Source of the DNA: Amycolatopsis sp. WAC 01376
GTDB taxonomy: Bacteria > Actinomycetota > Actinomycetes > Mycobacteriales > Pseudonocardiaceae
Assembly: GCF_003947415.1 (NCBI RefSeq)
Contig: NZ_QHKL01000003.1
Location: 868,001-932,000, forward strand
Direction of reading: 5' to 3'
Length of the DNA stretch: 64,000 nucleotides
Shown here: one piece after another, positions 50,300 to 58,340 of the stretch
Layout of the letters: each line of letters begins with the position of its first letter
Numbering within the stretch: position 1 is the stretch's first letter
The notes under the pieces: generated by a model
Database searches by the model: none
What the model saw: only the letters and a program-made list of their open reading frames with translations
Told to the model about the DNA's origin: nothing
Program-made: the position numbers and the translations under genes

Positions 50300-51173
50300 C
50301 GCAACCACCTCCGCCACCGCCACCACTACTGCTACTGCACGAAGAACCGCCACCGCCGCACGAGGAACCGACGGCGTACGACGTGCCTCCGCCGCAGGTA
50401 CTCGCCGAGCCGGCGAACACCCTGCTCCTCGTGCCGCCGGTCTTGATCAGCGTGACCGCGACGACCCGGTCGGGGAAGGCCCGCAACCCGTGGAGGGCCA
50501 CCTTCCCGGCCGCGGAGCCGGCCAGAGCGCGGTCCCAATCGCCGTAACGGAGCGCCAGGCCGCCCGCGGTGGTCGCCCTGCCCGAGCGATCCGGCCATTG
50601 CCGCCACACAGCCAGGCCGATCGCGCAGGCCACACCGACGATCAGGCCGACGAGGACGCCGACCGGCCGCTTCAGCGGTACGGCGTTCACCAGCCTCGCG
50701 ATCCCCAGCGCGAAGATGGCCACGTACGCGGCGATCGCGTACTGCCAGCCCTTTCGTCGGCGGTTCTCGTGGACCAGCAGGCCTCGCTGCTCCAGATCGG
50801 CGCGCAGCTCCCGGACGACCTCGTGCCGTGCCATCTTCGAGCGCAGCTCGCGCAGGCCGGTCCCGTGGCCGTGCACGAGCAGGACGATCGCGCGTTCGAA
50901 CGGATCGGCCGGGACCGGTTTGACCGGGTGCAGGATGCCGCGGCCGTCGGGCCGCAGGAAGTGCCGTTCGAGCAGACCGGCGACGGCCGTGTCGGTGACC
51001 CGCTCGACACCGTCGGCCAGCGCGGCCAGGTGATAGAGGCCGGGCACCGTCCTGGCGCCGGTGTCACGACGCAGCCACAGTTCGTGCGCCACGGCGAGCG
51101 CGATCGGCAGTACGGCACAGACTCCGTACAGCCAGGCGAAAGCCGGTCCGGAGATTCCCCAAGGTTCGTTCAT
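50292..51173 (-). CDS. TIGR04222-type membrane protein with Cys/Gly tail (3)
   Basis: The 293-residue protein opens with EPWGISGPAFAWLYGVCAV and a membrane segment, has a soluble domain (about 40-140), two membrane segments (about 145-190) and a C-terminal Gly/Ser-rich tail with Cys260, 272, 279 and 291, ending GCGG like paralogue 1. It is first in the five-gene run (paralogues 3, 2, 1, MNIO, SCO6045-like). ATG at 51173 is chosen since GGGAGGG lies upstream; a longer frame to 51209 has no coding character. The shared tail in two otherwise diverged paralogues argues that the tail is functional. Confidence 0.82.
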   Translation of the reverse strand: MNEPWGISGPAFAWLYGVCAVLPIALAVAHELWLRRDTGARTVPGLYHLAALADGVERVTDTAVAGLLERHFLRPDGRGILHPVKPVPADPFERAIVLLVHGHGTGLRELRSKMARHEVVRELRADLEQRGLLVHENRRRKGWQYAIAAYVAIFALGIARLVNAVPLKRPVGVLVGLIVGVACAIGLAVWRQWPDRSGRATTAGGLALRYGDWDRALAGSAAGKVALHGLRAFPDRVVAVTLIKTGGTRSRVFAGSASTCGGGTSYAVGSSCGGGGSSCSSSSGGGGGGGCGG

Positions 51174-51249
51174 GACGACACCGCCCTCCCCGACGCTGTT
51201 CCTGTGCAACGGGAACGCGTCGAGAAGGGCGGTGGTTGGCTTCGTTCGG

Positions 51250-51672
51250 TTACGACTCGGAAACGAGCTTCAGCGAGATCGAGTTGATGCAGTACCGCTG
51301 GTCCGTCGGCGTGTCGTAGCCCTCGCCTTCGAAGACGTGCCCGAGGTGGCTGTGGCACGACTTGCACAGCACCTCGATCCGGCGCATCCCCATGGCGGTG
51401 TCCTCCCGGAGGAGGACGGCGTCGGTGTCGGCCGGATCGTAGAACGACGGCCAGCCGCAATGGCTCTCGAATTTCGTGTCACTGCGGAACAGTTCGGCGC
51501 CACACGCCCGGCACTGGTAGACACCGGTGGTCTCGGTGTCGGTGTACTCCCCGGTGAAGGGGCGCTCGGTGCCCGCCTTGCGAAGCACGGCGTACTCGTC
51601 GGGGCTGAGCTGCTCCCGCCATTCCTGCTCGGATTTGACCACGCGCGGCGTGGCTCCGACAACGGGTTTCAT
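51250..51672 (-). CDS. msrB: Peptide-methionine (R)-S-oxide reductase
   Basis: The 140-residue enzyme reduces methionine-R-sulfoxide in proteins. It has the two zinc pairs CRAC and CKSC, the signature GWPSFYDP, and the catalytic Cys128 in RYCINSISL. The N-terminus KPVVGATPRVVKSEQEWR is typical of actinobacterial MsrB. ATG at 51672 gives the usual length; GTG at 51690 would add six residues. In other actinobacteria msrB also lies near the heme genes. It may serve general oxidative repair; nothing ties it directly to the MNIO operon upstream. Confidence 0.95.
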   Translation of the reverse strand: MKPVVGATPRVVKSEQEWREQLSPDEYAVLRKAGTERPFTGEYTDTETTGVYQCRACGAELFRSDTKFESHCGWPSFYDPADTDAVLLREDTAMGMRRIEVLCKSCHSHLGHVFEGEGYDTPTDQRYCINSISLKLVSES

Positions 51673-51691
51673 GCCTTTCACCGGTTCCACG

Positions 51692-51997
51692 TTACCCCGC
51701 GAGCCACGCGATGGCCCGGCCGATGATGTCCCATGCGGTGACCATCACGCCGAGCACGATGAGGACCACGACGAGTGCCGAAATCCACCAGCGCAGACCG
51801 CCGAGCCGGTTGCTGGAGTCGGCGAAATCGGAGACACCGTCGAGGCAGGCTTCCACGGTGAAGTTCGGGCCGCAGCGTTCGATGCGGTCCAGATGCTCGG
51901 CGAAGGCACGGGCTTCGGGATCGTACGGGTCGAGGCCTACCAGGTCCTCGTCGAAACGAGGATTCTGGCCAGGTCCGAAAGGTCCGCTATCGGCCAT
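51692..51997 (-). CDS. Small membrane protein of unknown function
   Basis: The 101-residue product has an acidic cytoplasmic N-terminal part (about 1-65) with DEDLVGLDPYDPEARAFAEH and one long hydrophobic stretch near the C-terminus (WWISALVVVLIVLGVMVTAW). I do not recognise the family. ATG at 51997. It is just upstream of msrB on the same strand, and downstream of the protein kinase gene. Confidence 0.65.
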   Translation of the reverse strand: MADSGPFGPGQNPRFDEDLVGLDPYDPEARAFAEHLDRIERCGPNFTVEACLDGVSDFADSSNRLGGLRWWISALVVVLIVLGVMVTAWDIIGRAIAWLAG

Positions 51998-52070
51998 ACC
52001 GGCAACAGTAAGCCACGATCGGCGATTGGCCTACCACCAGCGAGGCGGGTCTCACCACCGCCACGCTGCG

Positions 52071-53774
52071 TCAGTTGCCGAGTACTCGCGTGTCGGCGTC
52101 GATGAAGTACTGGCCGCCGACCTGGACCACGCGCAGCGCCGGACGCGGGCCCTTGTTGAGCGTGATGTTCATGTCGATCGAACCGTCGGGATTCCCGCCG
52201 CCGCTGTCCGCTCGCGCGGTGTCGGCACCGGTGACCTTGTGGGTGCTCCAGTATTCGGCGAAAGCCTGCTCCGAGCCGTACACGGCTTTCGCGGCGTCAG
52301 TGAGCTTGTTCCAGCTCGCGGACGTCCCGATCTTGTCCGTGTCGAAGAAGTCCAGCAGGAACTGCCCCACGCTGGAGTAGCTCGTGACCTTTTCGCTCGG
52401 CGTCTTGCCCAAGCCCGCCGGTGCGGGACGCGACGAAGGCGGGGCACTCGACTTGGGAGCCGAGACGCTGGACTGCGGGTTCGCGCCGGTGTTGTCGCCT
52501 GCCTGGTTGTTGGCGCCGTTGCCCGAATTCAGCACCAGGAACACGATCACGGCGATCACCACGACCGCGGCACCGGCGCCGGCGAACAGGACGGCCTTGC
52601 GTTTGGCGTCGGTCGGCTTCGCCGGGGACGGCCGCATCGGGGCGGCCGCGGACGGCGGCGGGCTCATCGCGGCGACCGGCCGCGGCGGCGTGTTCGGCGG
52701 GGCGGACGGCGAGCGCATCGGGATGAAGGCGGCCGTCGGCGTGTGAGTCTTGGTGGACGGCGGAGGAGCCGCCGCGTTGGACTGCGCCGGCTTGTCGGTC
52801 CGCTGCCACGGCGGGCGGTCTCCGCCGGGGATGCCGTGCCCCGGGGTGTCGGGCACGGCGGGCTGTCTACCGCCGCCCGCTCCGAAGAGCCGCGGCGACG
52901 CCGCCGTGCCCGCGGCGGATTCGCTCGCCGCCAGCGCGGCGAGGCGCTCACGGGCCTCGGCCATGGTCGGGCGTTCGGTCGGCTCGGTGCGCAGGAGGCT
53001 CATCAGCAGCGCCGTCGCGGGGCCAGCCTGCTGCGGCGGGTTGATCTGCCCGTTCGCGGCCGCGTACAGCAGCGCCAGCTGGTTGGAGCTGTTCCCGTAC
53101 GGCGTTTGGCCCTCGATCGCCTGGTAGAGCGTCGCGCCGAGCGCGAAGACGTCGGAGCTGGGCACCGGGTCCGAGCCGCGCGCCAGCTCGGGCGCGAGAT
53201 ACGCCGGGGTGCCGCCGATCAGTCCGGTCTGGGTGAGCGTCATGTCGCCTGCCGCGCGCGAGATGCCGAAGTCGGTGATCTTCGCGGTGCCTGCCTCGTC
53301 GATCAGGATGTTCCCGGGTTTGACGTCGCGGTGCACGATTCCGGCGCGGTGCGCGGCGACCAGCGCCGACGCCACCTGCTCGCCGATCTTCGCGACGCGT
53401 CCCAGCGGCAGCGTGCCTTCATCGGAGATGATCGCCGAGAGGCTCGGACCGTTCAGGTACTCCATCACCAGACAGGGATCGCCGCCGTGCTCGGCGATGT
53501 CGAACACCACGATCGCGTTCGGATGCTGGAAACGGGCCGCGTTCTTCGCTTCGCGCATGGCGCGCTGGCGCATGTTGTCGCGTTCGGCTTCGGAGACACC
53601 CGGCTGCGGGAGGATCTGCTTGACCGCCACCGAGCGCTCGAGGCGGACATCGATGGCGCGCCAGACCACCCCCATGGCACCGCTACCAATTTGCTCGACC
53701 AGGCGGTAGTGCCCAGCGATCAGCTGACCGGTGTCGATGGCGACTGCTCCTGACACATTCTTTGACGAACACAT
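52071..53774 (-). CDS. PknB-type membrane Ser/Thr protein kinase
   Basis: The protein has an N-terminal kinase domain (about 20-290) with GSGAMGVVW, VAVKQIL, HRDVKPGN, DFGISR and GTPAYLAPE, all key residues present. A long Pro/Ala-rich linker (about 300-385) leads to one membrane segment (AVLFAGAGAAVVVIAVIVFL) and an outer domain of about 130 residues with no PASTA repeats. It phosphorylates Ser/Thr in cytoplasmic targets in response to an outside signal. The start is uncertain: ATG 53774 (567 residues) or GTG 53756 (561) both lack a good ribosome-binding site. Confidence 0.9.
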   Translation of the reverse strand: MCSSKNVSGAVAIDTGQLIAGHYRLVEQIGSGAMGVVWRAIDVRLERSVAVKQILPQPGVSEAERDNMRQRAMREAKNAARFQHPNAIVVFDIAEHGGDPCLVMEYLNGPSLSAIISDEGTLPLGRVAKIGEQVASALVAAHRAGIVHRDVKPGNILIDEAGTAKITDFGISRAAGDMTLTQTGLIGGTPAYLAPELARGSDPVPSSDVFALGATLYQAIEGQTPYGNSSNQLALLYAAANGQINPPQQAGPATALLMSLLRTEPTERPTMAEARERLAALAASESAAGTAASPRLFGAGGGRQPAVPDTPGHGIPGGDRPPWQRTDKPAQSNAAAPPPSTKTHTPTAAFIPMRSPSAPPNTPPRPVAAMSPPPSAAAPMRPSPAKPTDAKRKAVLFAGAGAAVVVIAVIVFLVLNSGNGANNQAGDNTGANPQSSVSAPKSSAPPSSRPAPAGLGKTPSEKVTSYSSVGQFLLDFFDTDKIGTSASWNKLTDAAKAVYGSEQAFAEYWSTHKVTGADTARADSGGGNPDGSIDMNITLNKGPRPALRVVQVGGQYFIDADTRVLGN

Positions 53775-53855
53775 CCCGGGTGATGGTGGCGTTACGCGAC
53801 CTGACAGGTCCCGCGCACCCGATCGAGTGTAGCGGGCGGCGGTTTCGGCTCCCCG

Positions 53856-54542
53856 TCAGCTCGCCGGTGCGGAGGCGGGCAATTCTTCCTCATCGCTCGT
53901 TCCGGGCATCGGACGGGCTTTCCGCCGGAAGACCTTGAGCAGTCCGATGGCCCCCGCTGCGGCGAACACGGCGTAACAGATCAGCAGGGCGGGCGGGGTT
54001 TCCCCGGTCAGAGCGTCGCCGAGGACGACGACCGCGATCGTGCCGGGGAGGCTGCCGAGCGCGGTCCCGATCAGATACGGAGCGAAGCGGACCGACGACA
54101 CTCCGCACAGGTAACTGAACGGAGCGAACGGCACCATCGGGATCAGCCGTAAGGAGGTGATCGCCAGCACCCCGCCGTCGGAAAGCCGGTCGTTGACCGC
54201 GCGGACCTTCGCCCGGTGCAGGTGCCGGGTGACCAGATCGCGGCCGAGCGCCCTCGAAAGGGTGAAGGAGAGCGCGGACGCGACGATGGTCGCCAGGATG
54301 CCGACGACGATGCCCGTCGTGGCGCCGAGCAGCAGCCCGCCCGCCAGGTTGAACACGGTGCGGGGGATCGGCGCGACCGTCAGTACCGAGTAGACCAGGA
54401 AGAACACCAGCGGAGTGGCAGGGCCGGTCTCGGCGGCCCAAGCGCGGAGCCCGGCCGGGCTCGGGATCGGCAGCAGGACCGCGGCCGCCACGAAGAGGGC
54501 GAGCACGGTGAGCGCGAGGATTAATTTGGTACGGCCGGACAC
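53856..54542 (-). CDS. TVP38/TMEM64-family membrane protein
   Basis: The 228-residue membrane protein has about five to six hydrophobic segments and the VTT-domain core: APIPRTVFNLAGGLLLG, LSFTLSRALGRDL, LIPMVPFAPFSYLCGVSSV and TALGSLPGTIAVVVLGD. Members of this family, related to DedA, are thought to handle membrane lipids or ions; the substrate here is not known. The GTG at 54542 has no clear ribosome-binding site. The acetyltransferase gene starts divergently 25 bases away, so both promoters share a very short region. Confidence 0.85.
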   Translation of the reverse strand: MSGRTKLILALTVLALFVAAAVLLPIPSPAGLRAWAAETGPATPLVFFLVYSVLTVAPIPRTVFNLAGGLLLGATTGIVVGILATIVASALSFTLSRALGRDLVTRHLHRAKVRAVNDRLSDGGVLAITSLRLIPMVPFAPFSYLCGVSSVRFAPYLIGTALGSLPGTIAVVVLGDALTGETPPALLICYAVFAAAGAIGLLKVFRRKARPMPGTSDEEELPASAPAS

Positions 54543-54566
54543 TGCGTCAACCGTACGGTATCCGCC

Positions 54567-55124
54567 GTGATCGATACCGAGGCGCTGCGGACGCAGCCCG
54601 AACTCACCGGCGAGAACGTCGTGCTCACCCAGCTCGACGAGACGTACTTCGAGACCGGTTGGGAGGCCCTGCGGGAACCGGAAAGCCGCAGGCTGACCGG
54701 TACACATACCGAGTTCACCCCCGAACAGGTCCGGACCTGGCTGGCCGGACGGCCGGGGCTCGACGATCGCGCGGATTACGCGATCGTGCGCAAGGGCGAT
54801 CGCGCGCACGTCGGCGATCTGGCGCTCACCGACGTCGACAAGGACAACCGGTCCGCGGCGTTCCGCATCGCGCTGAACGGCCCGGAGTTCTTCGGCAAGG
54901 GCTATGGCACCGAGGCGACCAAGCTGGTCCTGGAGTACGCGTTCGACGTCGTCGGCCTGCACCGTGTCTCGCTGGAGGTCTTCGACTACAACCCGCGAGC
55001 CCGGCGTGCCTATGAGAAGGCCGGATTCGTCCGCGAGGGGCTCCAGCGGGAAGCGCTGTGGTGGGACGGCGAGTGGCATGACGTCATCACGATGGCCGTT
55101 CTGGGGACCGATCCCCGGCCCTGA
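54567..55124 (+). CDS. GNAT-family N-acetyltransferase (RimJ/RimL-like)
   Basis: The 185-residue acetyltransferase has the acetyl-CoA loop GKGYGTEATKLVLEYAF (about 113-129) and the following helix-strand LHRVSLEVFDYNPRARRAYEKAGF typical of RimJ/RimL-like enzymes. It moves an acetyl group to an amine, often a protein N-terminus or an antibiotic; the acceptor is unknown. The start is GTG at 54567 and the stop is 19 bases before the next gene, so the two may be cotranscribed. Confidence 0.88.
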   Translation: MIDTEALRTQPELTGENVVLTQLDETYFETGWEALREPESRRLTGTHTEFTPEQVRTWLAGRPGLDDRADYAIVRKGDRAHVGDLALTDVDKDNRSAAFRIALNGPEFFGKGYGTEATKLVLEYAFDVVGLHRVSLEVFDYNPRARRAYEKAGFVREGLQREALWWDGEWHDVITMAVLGTDPRP

Positions 55125-55143
55125 TCGGCGATACGGTGTGCGC

Positions 55144-56163
55144 ATGCCCAAGAACGGTGAGCCGATCGAGGTCGAGGCAGGCGAGCGCAAGGTCCGGGTG
55201 TCCAGTCCGGACAAGGTGTACTTCCCGGCAAGGGGGATCACCAAGCGCCAGGTCGTGGAGCACTACGTCGCGGTCGGCGATCCGCTGCTGCGCGCGATCG
55301 GGGAGCGGCCGACAACGCTGAAGCGCTACGTCGACGGCGTCGAGGGTGACTGGTTCTACGCCAAGCGCGTGCCGAAGGGCGCCCCGGAGTGGGTGGAGAC
55401 CGCGAAGATCACCTTCCCGTCGGGCCGGACGGCGGAGGAGGTCTGCCCGACCGAGCCCGCCGTGTTCGCCTGGGCGGCGAACCTGGGCACCTTCGACTTC
55501 CACCCGTGGCCGGTGCGGCGGCCCGACGTCGACCATCCCGACGAACTCCGCATCGACGTCGACCCGCCCGACGAGGCTGGGTTCTCCGACGCGGTCGAGG
55601 TCGCCGCCGTGGTGCGTGAGGTCCTCGACTCGGCGGGGCTGGTCGGCTACCCGAAGACCTCGGGTGGCCGCGGCGTGCACGTCCTGGTGCGGATCCGGCC
55701 GGAGTGGGACTTCATCGACGTCCGGCATGCGGTGATCGCGCTGGGCCGCGAGGTCGAGCGCCGGATCCCGGAGAAGGCGACCATCGCGTGGTGGAAGGAA
55801 GAACGCGGCGGCCGGGTGTTCATCGACTACAACCAGGCCGCGCGTGACCGCACGGTGGCGTCGGCCTGGTCGGTGCGCGGCACTCCGCGCGCGACGGTGT
55901 CGATGCCGCTCACCTGGGATCTACTGACCGAAGTGGACCCGGACGACTTCGACGTCCTCACCGCCGGCGCCTTCTACGCCGAGCGTGGTGACCTGCACGC
56001 GCCGATGGACGAGCGGGCGTTCGGCATCGAGACCCTGCTGGAGTGGTACGCGCGGGACGAACGCGACCACGGTCTCGGCGAGATGCCGTATCCGCCGGAC
56101 TATCCAAAAATGCCGGGCGAGCCGAAGCGCGTCCAGCCCAGCAAAGCGCGCGACGACACCTAG
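55144..56163 (+). CDS. LigD-type polymerase/primase domain protein
   Basis: The 339-residue protein is a stand-alone archaeo-eukaryotic primase (LigD polymerase-like) domain. The metal-binding RIDVDPP and the nucleotide-binding YPKTSGGRGVHVLV are intact, and a third acidic site lies near FIDYNQAARD. Such proteins act in nonhomologous end joining by filling gaps with NTPs beside Ku and a ligase; neither partner is in the window. ATG at 55144 is used; GTG at 55138 is possible. The 249 bases after it show no gene. Confidence 0.92.
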   Translation: MPKNGEPIEVEAGERKVRVSSPDKVYFPARGITKRQVVEHYVAVGDPLLRAIGERPTTLKRYVDGVEGDWFYAKRVPKGAPEWVETAKITFPSGRTAEEVCPTEPAVFAWAANLGTFDFHPWPVRRPDVDHPDELRIDVDPPDEAGFSDAVEVAAVVREVLDSAGLVGYPKTSGGRGVHVLVRIRPEWDFIDVRHAVIALGREVERRIPEKATIAWWKEERGGRVFIDYNQAARDRTVASAWSVRGTPRATVSMPLTWDLLTEVDPDDFDVLTAGAFYAERGDLHAPMDERAFGIETLLEWYARDERDHGLGEMPYPPDYPKMPGEPKRVQPSKARDDT

Positions 56164-56412
56164 ACCTGGCGGCTTTCGCGACCCGGGAACGCGTTTCGTG
56201 ACGACCTGTGCGTTCTCGGTGACGAATTCGCGCCTTTCCTTCTTTTTGCTCGCAGTGTGATTGCGCTTTCGTGTCGATCGAGAAACCAGTCACCGTCATG
56301 CGGTGGATCGATACGAGACTGTGTGACGCACGGGACCCGGCCGTAACGCCGGGCTTCCTGCCAGCGACATTTCCCTCCGAACACTAGGCTGGGGGAGGAC
56401 GAAGGAGTACCC

Positions 56413-56805
56413 GTGGAAGACCTGATCGCCTTTCTCGCCGCGCGTGTGGGGCAACGCCAGGCGTTGATCATGCAGGCGGTCAAGAAAACCGAGATCAACG
56501 AATCGCTCAATCGTGGTGAGACCAAGGTCGTCATCGAAAAGAAGATCCGTTCGATGAACGACATCGAACTCGACACGGTCAACCAGATGATCAACGAGAT
56601 CGAGGCGACCCGGCGGCTCCTGCAGGCGCACCGCACCACGGTTTCCGAGAAGGTCCCGGGGTTCCCCTTGTACGGCAACGAGTACTGGTGCGAGACGTGC
56701 CATGTCCCCGCCGACGAGGCCGGGACGAACTGGTGCCTCACCCTGCGGCTGCTGGCCCTGCCGCACGCCGATCACCCGGACTACAGCGAGCGCTGGCGCC
56801 CCTGA
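56413..56805 (+). CDS. DUF6221-like protein
   Basis: The 130-residue product has an N-terminal helical part (EDLIAFLAARV), a KKIRSMND..EIEATRRLLQAH coiled segment, and the C-terminal signature TLRLLALPHADHPDYSERW of the actinobacterial DUF6221 family. Cys93 and Cys96 (CETCHVP) may bind a metal. The function is unknown. The start is GTG at 56413, with GGAGTACC upstream. It ends 7 bases before the next gene. Confidence 0.75.
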   Translation: MEDLIAFLAARVGQRQALIMQAVKKTEINESLNRGETKVVIEKKIRSMNDIELDTVNQMINEIEATRRLLQAHRTTVSEKVPGFPLYGNEYWCETCHVPADEAGTNWCLTLRLLALPHADHPDYSERWRP

Positions 56806-56812
56806 TCGGGGA

Positions 56813-57853
56813 ATGCCCGCCGGGTCCGGACGCGTTGACCCGAGGGTGATCACGCTTTCGGTACTGGACCGGTCCCCGACCCGCCGCGGCGGCGACGCGC
56901 CTCGCGCCTTGCGGGACACGGTCGCCTTCGCGCGGGACATCGAAGCACTGGGCTATCACCGGTTCTGGGTTTCGGAACATCACGGCGTGCCCGGCGTCGC
57001 CGGCTCGGCACCCACGGTGCTGGCGGCCGCGGTCGCCTCGGCGACTCGGCGGATCCGGGTCGGCACCGGCGGCGTGATGCTGCCGAACCACCGGCCGCTC
57101 GTGGTCGCGGAACAGTTCGGCGTGCTCGAATCGCTCTTCCCCGGCCGGATCGACATGGGGCTTGGCCGGTCGGTCGGGTTCACCGGCGGCGTCCGGCAGG
57201 CGCTCGGGCACGAGAAGGACGACGCCGACCGCTTCGGCGACCAGGTCCGGGAACTGCTGGGCTTCCTCACGGGCGACCAGACGGCGTATCCGGGCGTGCA
57301 CGCCATTCCCGCGGAAGGCCTGCGCGTGCCGGCCTTCCTGCTGGCCACCGGTGCCGGGGCGAAGCTGGCCGCGGAACTGGGGCTGCCGCTGGTGATCGCG
57401 CCGGTCCGGGGAGAAGGTCCGCTGCTCGAAGCCATCGAGGGTTACCGCTCCGGCTTCCGGCCTTCCGCGCAGGCTTCGCGACCGTATGTCGTGGTGTCCA
57501 CGGCGATCGCGGTCGCCGAGACGGCCGAACGGGCCCGGCGGTTGCTGATCCCCGAAGCGTGGTCGACGGTCTACTCGCGCACGCACGGCGTGTTCCCACC
57601 GCTTTCGCCGGCGGAGGAGATCTTCGCCGGGCCGCTGTCGGACCGCGATCGGGAACGGCTGGACCGGGCGCTCGACGGTCAGCTCGCCGGCACCCCCGAC
57701 GAGGTGGGAGACCGGCTCGCCGACCTCGTCGCGAAGACCGGCGCCGACGAGATCCTGGTGACCACCAGTACGTTCGACCAGGCGGAGCGGCTGGATTCCT
57801 ATCGCGGATTGGCCGAGGTCGCCGGATTACGCAGCCTCGCCGCCGTGTCGTGA
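56813..57853 (+). CDS. LLM-class flavin-dependent oxidoreductase
   Basis: The 346-residue luciferase-like monooxygenase homologue has ALGYHRFWVSEHHGVPGVAG, IRVGTGGVMLPNHRPLVVAEQFG and FPGRIDMGLGRSVGF, as in the MsnO8-type group. It uses reduced flavin (FMN or F420) to oxidise or reduce a small molecule that cannot be named. ATG at 56813 is close after GGGGA; a later GTG at about 56847 is a reasonable alternative. It is followed 46 bases later by a family A palindrome. Confidence 0.87.
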   Translation: MPAGSGRVDPRVITLSVLDRSPTRRGGDAPRALRDTVAFARDIEALGYHRFWVSEHHGVPGVAGSAPTVLAAAVASATRRIRVGTGGVMLPNHRPLVVAEQFGVLESLFPGRIDMGLGRSVGFTGGVRQALGHEKDDADRFGDQVRELLGFLTGDQTAYPGVHAIPAEGLRVPAFLLATGAGAKLAAELGLPLVIAPVRGEGPLLEAIEGYRSGFRPSAQASRPYVVVSTAIAVAETAERARRLLIPEAWSTVYSRTHGVFPPLSPAEEIFAGPLSDRDRERLDRALDGQLAGTPDEVGDRLADLVAKTGADEILVTTSTFDQAERLDSYRGLAEVAGLRSLAAVS

Positions 57854-57898
57854 CTCGGCGGTCCAGCCTGGCCCGGCGTCCCGACCCCGTCCCGGAAG

Positions 57899-57953
57899 TG
57901 TCATGAAAGGGTCGTTCAGGACGAAAAACGTCCTGAACGACCCTTTCATGACA
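57899..57953. repeat. Family A palindrome, copy 9
   Basis: Perfect 25-bp arms (57899-57923 and 57929-57953) with an AAAAA loop. It is almost identical to copy 5 at 22484-22538 and lies at a gene end. Confidence 0.85.
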
Positions 57954-58118
57954 TCGGCGGCGGGTGGTTTCAGGCGCGTCCATCGCAAGTAGGTGAGCCG
58001 AAGGGCAAGCGTGGCGAGCTGAGCCTCCGACGAGGGACTCTTCGATGGCTTCAAGGTAGGGAGGAGGCTTTCGTGACGACGTTCCGGACTGGCCATGGGA
58101 GCGGACCGTGCCTCGAGC

Positions 58119-58133
58119 GTCCACAAGGGACAC
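58119..58133. repeat. GTGTCCCTTGTGGAC repeat, inverted copy
   Basis: GTCCACAAGGGACAC is the reverse complement of the core found at 38904 and 58276. Confidence 0.55.
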
Positions 58134-58186
58134 TGTCGAGCCGTGAAATGTCTGATTTGTGGCTAAATATGCTGTTTTCGGTGGAG

Positions 58187-58236
58187 GGGTCGTGAGTGGT
58201 AATGGCCGTTAGAACGCTCATTGCCACTCACGACCC
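58187..58236. repeat. Family B palindrome, copy 3
   Basis: GGGTCGTGAGTGGTAATG (58187-58204) pairs with CATTGCCACTCACGACCC (58219-58236) with one mismatch. The inner GGCCGTTAGAAC matches the centre of copies 1 and 2 loosely. Confidence 0.75.
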
Positions 58237-58253
58237 GCGCGCAAAGTGCTCAA

Positions 58254-58284
58254 AAGGGACACTGGTACCCGACCGGTGTCCCTT
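58254..58284. repeat. AAGGGACACTGGT hairpin carrying GTGTCCC repeat copy 2
   Basis: Arms 58254-58266 and 58272-58284 match at 12 of 13 bases. The right arm begins the repeat GTGTCCCTTGTAGAC that continues to 58300 and, six bases later, AGGCTCCTT. Confidence 0.6.
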
Positions 58285-58340
58285 GTAGACGGTCAAGAGC
58301 ACACCAGGCTCCTTGGCGCCTACGCCACTTTGACGTCCAT

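Larger units (their letters stand above)
57954..58340. other. Gap with repeat remnants, no gene
   Basis: This stretch before the GatB/YqeY stop holds an inverted GTCCACAAGGGACAC at 58119, a family B palindrome at 58187, and a GTGTCCC repeat at 58276. No reading frame in it has coding character. Confidence 0.6.
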
